Source: Actinoplanes regularis | GTDB taxonomy: Bacteria > Actinomycetota > Actinomycetes > Mycobacteriales > Micromonosporaceae | Direction: 5' to 3' | Assembly: GCF_900188005.1 (NCBI RefSeq) | Contig: NZ_FZNR01000012.1 | Span: forward strand, 1 to 64,000 | Length of the DNA stretch: 64,000 nucleotides | Shown: positions 49,976-59,384 of the stretch, one piece after another | Position numbering within the stretch: position 1 is the first letter of the stretch | Layout: every line of letters starts with the position of its first letter | Translations under genes and position numbers: made by a program | The notes under the pieces: generated by a model | Database searches by the model: none | Seen by the model: only the letters and a program-made list of their open reading frames with translations | What the model was told of the DNA's origin: nothing

Positions 49976-50866
49976 AGCGGCGGGGTGCCGGTCGGCGAGC
50001 AGCAGTTCCACGGCGGCGCGACCGGGCCCGGTCCCGACGATCGACTCGCGGATGACGACGTGGATGGAGCGGACCGGGGTCGGGCGGACCACCGGGACGA
50101 CCGTCACCCCGGGAGGCGGCTGCTCGGCTCCGAGCGAGGGCATCATGGTGACTCCGATCCCGGCCGCGACGAAGGCGAGCGCTGACCGGCAGTCGTGCGC
50201 CTCGACGCGGAACGCGGGCCGGAAGCCGACCGCGGCGCACGCGTCGAGCCCGATCTGCCGGCAGCGCCCCTGGACGGCGTCGTAGTCGATCCAGCGCTCC
50301 TGCTCCAACTCGGCGAGCTCGATCTCGGCCCGGCCCGCGAGGGGGTGCGGGTCGGGCAGGACCGCCACGTACGGATCGTCGCGCAGATGCCGGGTGATGA
50401 AGCCCGGCCGGGCCGGGATCTCGTCACCGGCCACGAACAGCTGGAGGTCGGGGCGTTCCTCCAGGCGTTCCGGCGGCTCGTCGCTCAGTCGCAGGTCGAG
50501 CCGGACCCCGGGGTACGCCCGGAGCAGCCCGTCCACCAGGGCCGGCATCCAGACGATGCCGGCCGACGGGAAGTAGACGATCGACAGCGAGCCGGTGCGC
50601 CCGGAGCGCAGGTCGGCGACGAGCGCCTCGGCCGCACCGACCCGGGCCAGCACCTCGTCGGCCTCGGCGGCGAGGGTCCGGCCGGCGGAGGTGGGGCGCA
50701 GCCCCCGGCCGGACCGTTCGAGCAGGGTCAGGCCGGTCTCGCGTTGCAGGGCGGCGAGGTGCTGGCTGATCGCGGACGGGGTGTAGCCCAGGTTGGCGGC
50801 CGCCGCGTGCACCGAGCCGCTGGCGACGACCGACCGGAAGACGCGCAGGCGATGCAGGTCCAGCAT
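49946..50866 (-). CDS. LysR-family transcriptional regulator
   Basis: 306 residues from MLDLHRLRVF: HTH VFRSVVASGSVHAAAANLGY and TPSAISQHLAALQRETGLTL, then the LysR effector domain (GSLSIVYFPSAGIVWMPALV). No obvious co-regulated neighbour. Confidence 0.9.
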   Translation of the reverse strand: MLDLHRLRVFRSVVASGSVHAAAANLGYTPSAISQHLAALQRETGLTLLERSGRGLRPTSAGRTLAAEADEVLARVGAAEALVADLRSGRTGSLSIVYFPSAGIVWMPALVDGLLRAYPGVRLDLRLSDEPPERLEERPDLQLFVAGDEIPARPGFITRHLRDDPYVAVLPDPHPLAGRAEIELAELEQERWIDYDAVQGRCRQIGLDACAAVGFRPAFRVEAHDCRSALAFVAAGIGVTMMPSLGAEQPPPGVTVVPVVRPTPVRSIHVVIRESIVGTGPGRAAVELLLADRHPAASGGPDLAYG

Positions 50867-50884
50867 GGCCTGACTGTACAGCAA

Positions 50885-50896
50885 CACTGAACAGTG
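50885..50896. promoter_or_regulatory. CACTGAACAGTG palindrome near the LysR start
   Basis: A 12-bp palindrome 19 bases upstream of the LysR ATG, consistent with autoregulation. Confidence 0.35.
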
Positions 50897-50923
50897 CTCA
50901 GGAATCGTCAAACATGGCTACAT

Positions 50924-50958
50924 GGAAAGGCGCAACGCCTGAAGCGCCGCGCCTTTCC
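50924..50958 (-). terminator. Terminator after the GT39-type gene
   Basis: GGAAAGGCGC / GCGCCTTTCC, a 10-bp perfect stem with a 15-base loop, just beyond the glycosyltransferase stop. Confidence 0.6.
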
Positions 50959-50962
50959 GTAG

Positions 50963-52753
50963 CTACGGTCGTTCGAAGATGAAGATGCTGTGGCCGACAT
51001 CGCCGACCTGCCGACTGGTTCTCAGCAGCTCGTCCATCGCCGGTTGCGCGACGGCCCCGTCCACGCCGGCGGGGCGGCAGAGCGAGAGCAGGCACGTGGC
51101 GGAGACCGCGATCACGCCATGCACCTGGTCGACCGGGGACTTGAGCGGGTTCGCCTGCCGGATGCCGTAGTACTTGGGCACGCCACGACCCCGATAGAGC
51201 AGCCACACCCGGCGGCCGGGATATTTCTCGTCGAGGTAGCCGGAGAGCCGCTGCAGGTCCTGGCCCCAGTCCACATTCGAGTCGCTGAGCTGGCGATAGG
51301 TCTGGCTCGTCCCGCCGAAGGCCTCGTTGGAGTAGGGCAGGTAGTACGGGAAGGTCCGCACCGAGCTGACCACGACGGCGAGCACGAGCAGGGCGGCGAC
51401 CCCGCGCACCCAGCGGTTGCGGTAGATGGCGACGGCCGCCGCGGCGACGGCGAGGATCACCGGCACGAACAGGACGTACCGCACGCCGTAGCTGCGGGCG
51501 TTGGTCATCGCCACGCCCAGCAGCGCCAGGGTGGGCACCAGGACGTACGGGGCGGCGGCCCGGACCCGCCGATTGGCCAGCATGGCCACCGCGCCGATCA
51601 GCCAGAGGGCGAGCATCCCGAGCGGTTCCTTGATCAGCAGCGCGGCCGGCATGTAGAACCACACGCCCTCGGGATACCGATGGCCGAACACGTAGGCGCT
51701 GTAGCTGTCGTCCTCGAGGCCGAACTGGAAGCGCATGCCGTCGCGGTACGACTCGGGCAGCGGCAGCCAGTCGATCACCTGCCCGGTGAAGCCGCCGATC
51801 ACCGGCAGGTCCGGCGGGGTGGTCCAGCGCAGGTGCGGGTCGACGATCAGGTAGGTGACCCAGACGACACCGAACGCGATCACGAGAACCCCGGCGGCGG
51901 CCCCCGCGCCGGCGCCGAGCAGGGCGACAGGCCGGGCCCGCCCGAGCCGGCGGGCCTTGCCCGCGTGCCACACCGAGAGCATGACCAGCAGCGCCGCGAT
52001 CGGCAGGGCGGGCAATGCGCTCATCTTGCTCGCCAGCGCGGCGCCGAGGGCGATGCCGGCGAACGGCAGGCAGAGGTACGGCCGGCCGCGCGCGTTCCAC
52101 AGCAGCCAGAGCGTCGTCAACAGGAAGCCCACGGTCGGCATGTCGACGCCGCCCAGGGAGCCGAAGGTGATGACATCCGGGGAGAACGTGTAGAGAGCGA
52201 GCGCGACCAGGCCGCCGTACGGCCCGGCCAGGTCCCGCCCGAACAGGAAGACGACCAGCCCGAACAGCAGGGTCAGGCCGATCATCGGCAGGCGGGCCAG
52301 CAGCAGCAGGTGCTGGGCGTCGTTGCCCCGCTCGTAGAGCACCTGGCGCCCGAGCGTCCACTGGTCGCCCTGGAAGGCCGGGTCGGTGTGGATGTCGGCG
52401 AAGCTCAAGCCGGCGGCCATGGCCAGCTTGGTCAGCGGCGGGTGCTCGTAGTTGTACGTCAGGGTGTGGTCGCGCAGGTACATGGCGGCGGTGCCGACAT
52501 AGACCGTCTCGTCGACGGTCACCGACTGCTGCCGCGCCGTGATGATCATCACCGCGGCCATCTGGGCGAGCAGTCCGGCAACCATCAGCGCGACGATCGC
52601 CGGCAGCCACCGCCGCCAGCGGCCTGCTGGCGGCCGTTCCTCTGCGCCGCCGCCGGCCCGGCTGGGCTGAGTCGGCAGATCGGCTGTGACCGGCGAAGAC
52701 GCGGATTCGGTAGTGGGCTCAGAACTATCAACATCAGTTGCACGCCGGTTCAT
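50963..52753 (-). CDS. Membrane glycosyltransferase (GT39/PMT-like)
   Basis: About 596 residues from the ATG at 52753 (an ATG at 52759 adds two). Ten or more membrane helices; the first loop has VDETVYVGTAAMYL and NYEHPPLTKL, the Asp-Glu/EHPP arrangement of PMT_2 transferases that use a polyprenyl-phosphate sugar donor. A polar, low-complexity N-terminus (~1-50) faces the cytoplasm. The soluble C-terminal part is outside. Acceptor unknown: protein, lipid or cell-wall polymer. Confidence 0.82.
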   Translation of the reverse strand: MNRRATDVDSSEPTTESASSPVTADLPTQPSRAGGGAEERPPAGRWRRWLPAIVALMVAGLLAQMAAVMIITARQQSVTVDETVYVGTAAMYLRDHTLTYNYEHPPLTKLAMAAGLSFADIHTDPAFQGDQWTLGRQVLYERGNDAQHLLLLARLPMIGLTLLFGLVVFLFGRDLAGPYGGLVALALYTFSPDVITFGSLGGVDMPTVGFLLTTLWLLWNARGRPYLCLPFAGIALGAALASKMSALPALPIAALLVMLSVWHAGKARRLGRARPVALLGAGAGAAAGVLVIAFGVVWVTYLIVDPHLRWTTPPDLPVIGGFTGQVIDWLPLPESYRDGMRFQFGLEDDSYSAYVFGHRYPEGVWFYMPAALLIKEPLGMLALWLIGAVAMLANRRVRAAAPYVLVPTLALLGVAMTNARSYGVRYVLFVPVILAVAAAAVAIYRNRWVRGVAALLVLAVVVSSVRTFPYYLPYSNEAFGGTSQTYRQLSDSNVDWGQDLQRLSGYLDEKYPGRRVWLLYRGRGVPKYYGIRQANPLKSPVDQVHGVIAVSATCLLSLCRPAGVDGAVAQPAMDELLRTSRQVGDVGHSIFIFERP

Positions 52754-52875
52754 GGACACCTGGCGATCGTGTGGGCAAAACCGGCGCTCATGGGCGGCCA
52801 GTGTAACGAGCCCGATTCACGATCACCCCTGAGGGAGGACCGGTGGACCGAGCGGGCCCACCGGTCCTCCGGCGC

Positions 52876-54279
52876 TCAGCCGAGAGCGTTCAGGAACGGC
52901 TTGTGGCTGTTCTTGAACTCCCAGCCGTAGTACTTGTCCCAGTTGATCGACCAGGTCATCAGGCCACGGAAGTTCGGGTTCGTGCCACTACGCGGGGCGT
53001 AACTTCCGCAGCTCACGCCCTTGACCAGGCAGTTCACCGCCTCCTGGACGGCGGCCGGGGCGACGTAGCCGTTGCCGGCGCTGACCGAGCTCGGGGCGCC
53101 GAAGGCGATCTGGTCCTCGCGCAGGGCGGGGAACATGTTCGCGGTGTTGCCCGCGACCGGGAAGCCGGCCAGCATCATGTCGGTCATCGCGATGTGGAAG
53201 TCCGCTCCACCCATCGAGTGGTACTGGTTGTCCAGACCCATGATCGAGCCGGAGTTGTAGTCCTGGACGTGCAGCACCGTCAGGTCGCCACGCAGCGCGT
53301 AGATGACCGGGAGGTAGGAGCCGGCGCGCGGGTCCTGGCCGCCCCACGGCCCGGAGCCGTAGTACTGGTAGCCGAGCTGGACGAAGAACGTCTCCGGGGC
53401 CATCGTCAGCACGAATCCGGCGCCGTACCGCGCCTTGAGCGACTTCACGGCGCTGATCAGGTTGACGATCACCGGGGTGGTCGGGTTCTTGAAGTCGGTG
53501 TCGCCGGTGTTGAGTGACAGCGAGTGACCCTCGAAGTCGATGTCGACGCCGTCCAGGCCGTACTTGTCGATGATCGCGCTGACCGAGCTGACGAACCTGT
53601 CCCGCGCCGCGGTGGTGGTCAGCTGCACCTGGCCGTTGGCGCCGCCGATGGAGAGCAGCACCTTCTTGCCGGCCGTGCGCTTGGCCCGGATCGCGGCGAT
53701 GAACTCGGCCTCGGACTCGACGCCGGGGCACTCCGTGGCCGGGCAGAGCCGGAACTGGATGTCTCCGGAGGTGGCGCTGGTCGGCTCGCCGAAGGCCAGG
53801 TTGATGATGTCCCACTCGGCGGGGACGTCGGCCATCCGGAGGTAGCCGGAGCCGTTGGCGAAGCTGGCGTGCAGGTAGCCGACGAGCGCGTGCTTGGGCA
53901 GCCCGCCGGCCGGAATCGGGGTGGTCGGCGAGGTGGTCGGGGATGAGGTCGGGGAGGTGGACGGCGACGGTGACGCGGAGGGCGACGTCGACGGCGAGGT
54001 GGACGGCGACGGGTTCGTGGTGCCGCCACAGGCGCCGTTGTTGACCCAGACGTCCCATTGGCCGCTCTTGAGGACCGGGTCCTCGCCCTGGGTCCACCAC
54101 TTGGCGGTGTAGTTGTTGCCGCCCTTGGAGGCGACGTTGTCCTTGACGTAGACGGCGGTGGAACTCCAGGCCGGGGCGCACGCCACCGCCGCGCTCGCGG
54201 TGGCCGCGACATAGACGGTTGAGCATGCAGCGGCCAGGGCGGCCACGGCCGCCAGGATGACGGATCGACGCATGCGCAA
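52876..54279 (-). CDS. Secreted GH18 chitinase with N-terminal CBM5/12-type module
   Basis: 467 residues: signal peptide ~1-31, chitin-binding module (APAWSSTAVYVKDNVASKGG, NYTAKWWTQGEDPVLKSGQW), a Ser/Pro/Thr linker of SPST repeats (~88-122), and a GH18 domain with the catalytic DGVDIDFEG (DxxDxDxE), LLSIGGANG and MTWSINWDKYYGWEF. It degrades chitin outside the cell. A clear single gene; upstream ~50 bases are AT-richer (ATTATTAGGACTGTTAACTG) and hold the promoter. Confidence 0.93.
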   Translation of the reverse strand: MRMRRSVILAAVAALAAACSTVYVAATASAAVACAPAWSSTAVYVKDNVASKGGNNYTAKWWTQGEDPVLKSGQWDVWVNNGACGGTTNPSPSTSPSTSPSASPSPSTSPTSSPTTSPTTPIPAGGLPKHALVGYLHASFANGSGYLRMADVPAEWDIINLAFGEPTSATSGDIQFRLCPATECPGVESEAEFIAAIRAKRTAGKKVLLSIGGANGQVQLTTTAARDRFVSSVSAIIDKYGLDGVDIDFEGHSLSLNTGDTDFKNPTTPVIVNLISAVKSLKARYGAGFVLTMAPETFFVQLGYQYYGSGPWGGQDPRAGSYLPVIYALRGDLTVLHVQDYNSGSIMGLDNQYHSMGGADFHIAMTDMMLAGFPVAGNTANMFPALREDQIAFGAPSSVSAGNGYVAPAAVQEAVNCLVKGVSCGSYAPRSGTNPNFRGLMTWSINWDKYYGWEFKNSHKPFLNALG

Positions 54280-54329
54280 TTATTAGGACTGTTAACTGAA
54301 GTTGTAAAGAGTTACGCGCCGCCGAAACG

Positions 54330-54554
54330 TCAAGGCCGCCGGCGCTCGCGGACGATCGCTCGCACTTCGCTCGCGAACAGCCAGAGGACATAGCCGCCGG
54401 CCACCGGGGCGACCCAGACGCGCCATCCCCCGTCGCGGATGGCGTCGGGCAACAGGAGCACGGTGAGGACCAGCATGAACACCGGTTGAGCGAGCCTGCC
54501 CACGATGCCGCGCCTCTTCGCCGCCGCCGGCTCAGCAGCCCTCTGGTCCACCAT
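54330..54554 (-). CDS. 74-aa small membrane protein
   Basis: ATG at 54554 (MVDQRAAEPAAAKRRGIVGR) with a helix pair QPVFMLVLTVLLLPDAI and VWVAPVAGGYVLWLFASEVR, then a basic tail. Function unknown. An upstream ATG at 54641 is possible. Confidence 0.5.
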   Translation of the reverse strand: MVDQRAAEPAAAKRRGIVGRLAQPVFMLVLTVLLLPDAIRDGGWRVWVAPVAGGYVLWLFASEVRAIVRERRRP

Positions 54555-54733
54555 GCCCGCATTCTGCCGCATCGAGGTCGCCGGGTGCCGCCCCGGATGG
54601 CCGGTCCGTCCCCGGACGTCCACATCTCGAGCCCCCGGCACCCTCCCAGATCATCGACGCTCTGGATCAGGCGGGTTGCCGAAAAGGTTCGGCTCGCCCT
54701 CAACTACTTGCGGCTCGGGACGATTCATACTCC

Positions 54734-56929
54734 GTGCAGCGAGTGAATGCGTGGTGGTGGTGGGTGGCGGCCGGGGTGGCCGCCACCGTCGTCTACTACC
54801 TGCTGCCCGAGGACGGGCTCGCGGCCAACCTGTTCTACAACGCGGTCGGTCTGCTCTCCGCGCTGGCGATCCTGATCGGGGTCCGCCTGCACCGGCCGGC
54901 CCGGCCCGCGGCCTGGTACTGGTTCAGCGCCGGGCAGGCGGCCTCGGCCGTCGGCGACCTGGTCTGGGAGTACTACCAGTACGTGCTGCACCAGGAGCCG
55001 GACCCGTCCATCGCCGACGTGTTCTACCTGGGCAGCTACCCGCTGCTGGCGGTCGGCCTGTGGATGCTGATCCGCGGCCACCGGGAGCGCGCGGCGCTCG
55101 CCGACGCCACCATGGCCGGAGCCGGCCTTGGCCTGGCCTTCTGGATCTTCGTGCTGCACCCGATCGCGGCTGAGCACGCCTCCTCCCCGCTGGCGTGGCT
55201 GATCAGCACCGCCTACCCGGCGTGCGACGCGCTCCTGCTGGCCATGCTGGCCCGGTTGCTGATGGCCCGCGGCGGCACGCGCAGCACCCGGATGCTGGCC
55301 ATGGCCACCCTGCTGCTGCTGGTCGCGGACGCCGCCTACTCGATAATCACACTGCACAGCGACTCCGACGGCGAACAGTTCGCGGCGGGCTGGCTGCTCT
55401 CCTACACGCTGTGGGCGGCCGCCGCACTGCACCCGTCGATGGCGGCGTCGGCCGAACCCGTCGAGTCCCGGGCGGCACGGCTCGGACGGTCGCAGATCGC
55501 TCTGCTCACCGGCTGCGCGATGCTGTCACCGGCGATGCTGTTCCTGCCGCACGTCGGGGACAACACGGTCGACCGGGTCGCGATCGGGGCCAGCTCGGCA
55601 GTGCTCCTGGTGCTGGCGGCGGCCCGGGCGCGCGGCCTGATGCGACAGGTGCAGGAGCACTCCGCCGAGCTGCGGCAGATCGCACTGCACGACGACCTGA
55701 CCGGGCTGCCGAACCGGCGGCACTTCGAGCACTCCCTGGCGGAGGCCGCACGCACCGGCCGGGCCCGGATGGCCTTCCTCGGCCTGGACGACTTCAAGAA
55801 CGTCAACGACGAGCTCGGGCGCCCGGTCGGTGACCTGGTGCTCACCACGCTTGCCGGCCGGATCAGCCGGGCGGCGCCCGGCGTTCTGGTGTCACGGCTC
55901 GGCGGCGACGAGTTCGCGCTGCTGCTGCCCGCCGGCGACGAGGGCGACCGGGTCGTCGAGGGGCTCGTCGCGGTGCTGTGCGCGCCGGTCGAGGCGGGCG
56001 GCCACGAGCTGCTCGTGGGCGCGAGCATCGGACTGGCCGAGGCCGCCGACCCGGTGGAGGCGCTGCGCCGCGCGGAGGTCTCGATGCACGCGGCCAAGGA
56101 GACCGGGGAGCCGTACCGGTCCTGGTCGCCGGCGCTCGACGAGCGGGCCGGCGAGCACGCCCGGCTCGGCGCGGAGCTGCAGGCCGCGCTGCACGCCGGC
56201 CACTTCCAGGTGGTCTACCAGCCGATCGTCGCGGTGCCGGGCGGCCGCACGGTAGCGGTCGAGGCGCTGGTCCGCTGGCAGCACCCGCAGCGCGGCACGA
56301 TCAGCCCGGCCATGTTCATCCCGGTGGCCGAGCGCAACGGCCTGATCGTCGACCTCGGCGCCTGGGTGCTGCGCACCGCCTGTGAGCAGCTGGTCGGGTG
56401 GCGTGCCGAGCTCGGCCCGGACGCGCCGGAGCGAGTCAGCGTCAACGTGTCCGCCCGCCAGCTCGCCCGGCCGCAGTTCCCGGCCACGGTGGCCGAGATC
56501 CTGGCCACCACCGGACTGCCGCCGCAGTGCCTGACCGTCGAGGTCACCGAGACCGCGGTCTTCGGCGGCGGCCAGGCCGTGACCGCCCTGCACGAGCTGC
56601 GCGCCCTCGGCGTGTCGATCGCGCTGGACGACTTCGGCACCGGACACTCGTCGCTCGGGCTGCTGCACACCGTCCCGGTCGACGTCCTCAAGGTCGACAA
56701 GTCGTTCGTCGACAACATCACCGAGGCGGGCCGGCACGCCGTGATCGCCCAGGCGTTGATCCAGGTCAGCGAGGGGCTGGGGCTGAAGGCGGTGGCGGAG
56801 GGGGTGGAGACCGCGGAGCAGGCCGACGTCCTGTACGGCCTGGGCTACCGGCTGCTGCAGGGCTATCACTTCGGCCGGCCCACGGCCACGCCGGAGTTCA
56901 GCCGGGCCATCTATCCTCTCGGCGCCTGA
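54734..56929 (+). CDS. Membrane GGDEF-EAL c-di-GMP protein, both domains intact
   Basis: 731 residues, GTG start. The first ~310 residues contain about nine hydrophobic helices in a sensor unlike the Cache protein at 45124. GGDEF domain ~315-460 with RLGGDEFALLLPAG (intact); EAL domain ~475-725 with EALVRWQHP, NVSAR, EVTETAVF, DDFGTGHSS, KVDKSFVDN and AEGVET. It can in principle both make and destroy c-di-GMP. Confidence 0.9.
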   Translation: MQRVNAWWWWVAAGVAATVVYYLLPEDGLAANLFYNAVGLLSALAILIGVRLHRPARPAAWYWFSAGQAASAVGDLVWEYYQYVLHQEPDPSIADVFYLGSYPLLAVGLWMLIRGHRERAALADATMAGAGLGLAFWIFVLHPIAAEHASSPLAWLISTAYPACDALLLAMLARLLMARGGTRSTRMLAMATLLLLVADAAYSIITLHSDSDGEQFAAGWLLSYTLWAAAALHPSMAASAEPVESRAARLGRSQIALLTGCAMLSPAMLFLPHVGDNTVDRVAIGASSAVLLVLAAARARGLMRQVQEHSAELRQIALHDDLTGLPNRRHFEHSLAEAARTGRARMAFLGLDDFKNVNDELGRPVGDLVLTTLAGRISRAAPGVLVSRLGGDEFALLLPAGDEGDRVVEGLVAVLCAPVEAGGHELLVGASIGLAEAADPVEALRRAEVSMHAAKETGEPYRSWSPALDERAGEHARLGAELQAALHAGHFQVVYQPIVAVPGGRTVAVEALVRWQHPQRGTISPAMFIPVAERNGLIVDLGAWVLRTACEQLVGWRAELGPDAPERVSVNVSARQLARPQFPATVAEILATTGLPPQCLTVEVTETAVFGGGQAVTALHELRALGVSIALDDFGTGHSSLGLLHTVPVDVLKVDKSFVDNITEAGRHAVIAQALIQVSEGLGLKAVAEGVETAEQADVLYGLGYRLLQGYHFGRPTATPEFSRAIYPLGA

Positions 56930-56941
56930 CGATCCGGCCCG

Positions 56942-57781
56942 TCAGGCAAAATCGGCCGCGTGGTCGGCGGCCCACTGGGCGAAAGTACGCGCGGGACGCC
57001 CCGACACCGACGCGACGTCGTCGGTCACCGGCTCGGGATGCTCCACCATCGCGGCCCAGCCGGCCAGCGCCGCATCCGCGAACGCGGGGCTGCCCAGCGC
57101 CGCGACCAGCATCGGTCGCACCGCCGGAGCGGGCACCTCCTGCCAGCGCAGCTCCCGGCCGATCACCTCGCCGATGATGCGCACCTGCTCGGCCTGGGTG
57201 ACCGTCTCCGGGCCGCTGAGCACGTACGTCTGCTTGTCGTGCCGGTCCTCGGTCAGGGCCGCCACCGCCACCGCCGCGATGTCGTCCTCGTGCACCATGG
57301 AGCGAGCGGCCGCGCCGTACGGCCAGCGCACCACGCCCTCGGCTCGGATCGAAGCGGCCCAGCCCAGCGCGTTCGTCGCGATTCCGGTGGGGCGCAGCAT
57401 CGTCCAGGGCAGGCCGGACGCGGTGACGGCGCGCTCCACCACAGCCCAGAACGAGTCCGGGTCGGCCTCGGCAGAGGCGGCCGACACGTACACGACCCGG
57501 GGCGAACCGGCGTCGGCGAGCACGGCCGCCACGCGCGGGGCGAGCTCGGCTGTCACGGCCGGGTCGACGAACGGCCAGATCAGGAACACCGCCGTGACAC
57601 CGTGCAGGTGCGGGCGCAGGGTCTCCGGGTCGGCCAGGTCCGCGGCCACCACCTCGACACCTGCCGGATGCCGCACGCGATCAGGGTCTCGAGTGACGGC
57701 GCGTACGCCGTGGCCCGCAACCGCCAGCCGCTCCACCACACGCCGCCCGACGTTTCCCGTCGCACCGGTAACCAGGATCAT
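56942..57781 (-). CDS. NAD(P)H-binding protein (NmrA/SDR-like)
   Basis: 279 residues from MILVTGATGNVGRRVVERLA (Rossmann GxxGxxG). The rest (VEVVAADLADPETLRPHLHG, VVYVSAASAEADP, WTMLRPTGIATNALGW) matches NmrA-type atypical SDRs that act as redox sensors or reductases. The ATG at 57781 follows GAGGAG. Confidence 0.88.
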   Translation of the reverse strand: MILVTGATGNVGRRVVERLAVAGHGVRAVTRDPDRVRHPAGVEVVAADLADPETLRPHLHGVTAVFLIWPFVDPAVTAELAPRVAAVLADAGSPRVVYVSAASAEADPDSFWAVVERAVTASGLPWTMLRPTGIATNALGWAASIRAEGVVRWPYGAAARSMVHEDDIAAVAVAALTEDRHDKQTYVLSGPETVTQAEQVRIIGEVIGRELRWQEVPAPAVRPMLVAALGSPAFADAALAGWAAMVEHPEPVTDDVASVSGRPARTFAQWAADHAADFA

Positions 57782-57953
57782 GGTCTCCTCCGAGGAATCT
57801 TGGGAAAGTCGACGAGACCGACCGTAAAACCTCAACACTCGTTTAAGTCAACCTCCGGTGGCGACTCCCGTGCGCGGTGCGACCTACGAATGAGCACTCA
57901 GGTCTGGGCCGCGACGGCGATCGCGCGCGCCCGCGCCCGGCTGAGATCGGCCG

Positions 57954-58595
57954 TCAGCGGGCGGTGACGTGGGCGACGGCCAGGTCGCCGATGGTGCGGC
58001 GCAGGTGGTCGCGGAGTGCCGGGTCGAGCAGATCGCGGCCGAAGATGGCGCGGAACGTGTAGCGGTTGGCGCCCCGGAAGACACAGAACGCGCTGATGAT
58101 CATGTGGACGTCCAGGGCGTCCAGGTCCTCGCGGAAGACGCCGGCGGCCCGGCCCCGCTCCATGATGCGGGCCAGGACCTCCAGCGCGGGAGCGGCCAGC
58201 ACCTCACGGGACTCCGACCGCTGCAGGTGCTGGGCGTAGTGAATGTTCTCGATCGCCACCAGGCGTACGAAATCCTGATGGGACTCGTGGTGATCGAAGG
58301 TGAGCTCGGCCAGCTGGCGCAGCGCCTCGACGGGCTCGAGATGGTCGACGTCGAGCTGCTGCTCCAGGGAGCGGATGTGCCGGTACGCCTGCTCCAGGAC
58401 CGCCAGGAACAGGCCCTCCTTGCCACCGAAGTAGTAGTAGATCATCCGCTTGGTGGTCCGGGTCTTGGCCGCGATCTCGTCCACCCGCGCGCCGGCGTAG
58501 CCCTGATCGGCGAACTCCCGCGTCGCCACCTCCATGATCTCGGCGCGTGTGCGCTCCGGGTCCCGCACGCGCTCCTTCGCCGCCGGAGATGGCAT
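57954..58595 (-). CDS. TetR-family regulator
   Basis: 213 residues: HTH TRAEIMEVATREFADQGYAG, EIAAKTRTTKRMIYYYFGGK, and a C-terminal domain of the TetR_C type. It is 45 bases downstream of the ATPase gene and co-directional, so it likely belongs to or controls the importer operon. The start at 58595 is chosen for family fit; an upstream ATG at 58628 is possible. Confidence 0.88.
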   Translation of the reverse strand: MPSPAAKERVRDPERTRAEIMEVATREFADQGYAGARVDEIAAKTRTTKRMIYYYFGGKEGLFLAVLEQAYRHIRSLEQQLDVDHLEPVEALRQLAELTFDHHESHQDFVRLVAIENIHYAQHLQRSESREVLAAPALEVLARIMERGRAAGVFREDLDALDVHMIISAFCVFRGANRYTFRAIFGRDLLDPALRDHLRRTIGDLAVAHVTAR

Positions 58596-58640
58596 GCGCG
58601 TCCTTTCTCCTCGTCCGATCGGGAACAACTCTATGCGAGG

Positions 58641-59384
58641 TCAGAGACCCAGATAGATCCGCCGCACCCGGGGGTCGTGCCGCAGCCGCTCCGACGTACC
58701 GGTCATCGCCACCTCCCCGTTCTCCACGACCAGGCAGCTGCTGGTCGCCTCGAAGGTGAGCTTCGCGTTCTGCTCGACCAGCAGCAGGCTCAGTCCCTCG
58801 GCCCGCAGGCGCAGCAGGACCGCGAGGATGTCCTCGACCAGCTTCGGCGACAGGCCCATCGACGGCTCGTCGAGCAGCAGCAGCCGGGGACGCGACATCA
58901 GCGCGCGGCCGATCGCGAGCATCTGCTGCTGCCCGCCGGAGAGCGCGCCGGCGAGCCGCCCCCGCATCTCGCCGAGCACCGGGAACAGCTCGTAGACCTG
59001 GTCAAGGGTGGCTCTCGTCTCCGCGTTCCACTTGCGGGCGTAGGCGCCCAGGAGCAGGTTCTTGTCGACCGGGAGTCCGGCGAAGACGTGCCGCCCCTCG
59101 GGGACGTAGCCGATACCGTGGCGGACCATGTCGCGGGCGGCGACGCCGCTCAGGTCGACGTCGCCGAACCGCAGCGCACCGACCCTGCGCGGGACGAGGC
59201 CCATGATCGCTTTGAGGGCCGAGGTCTTCCCGGCACCATTGGCGCCGATCACGCCGATCGCGTCGCCGGCCGGAACCTCGAATCCCAGATCGCGTACGGC
59301 GCAGACGCCCCCGTAGTGGACCGTCAGCCCCCGCACGGTCAGGGTCCGCCCGGTCGTGGCCGGCGCCCGGGAGACCGCGGTCAT
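58641..59384 (-). CDS. livF: Branched-chain amino acid-type ABC transporter ATPase (LivF)
   Basis: 247 residues: Walker A GANGAGKTSALKAI, signature LSGGQQQMLAIGRAL, Walker B LLLLDEPSMGL, and H-loop LLLVEQNAKL. Its ATG overlaps the stop of the LivMG gene (ATGA). Confidence 0.9.
   Translation of the reverse strand: MTAVSRAPATTGRTLTVRGLTVHYGGVCAVRDLGFEVPAGDAIGVIGANGAGKTSALKAIMGLVPRRVGALRFGDVDLSGVAARDMVRHGIGYVPEGRHVFAGLPVDKNLLLGAYARKWNAETRATLDQVYELFPVLGEMRGRLAGALSGGQQQMLAIGRALMSRPRLLLLDEPSMGLSPKLVEDILAVLLRLRAEGLSLLLVEQNAKLTFEATSSCLVVENGEVAMTGTSERLRHDPRVRRIYLGL

Noticed and set aside
53880..54020. Repeated GACGGCGA/GGTCGG units
   Set aside because: They encode the Ser/Pro/Thr linker of the chitinase.
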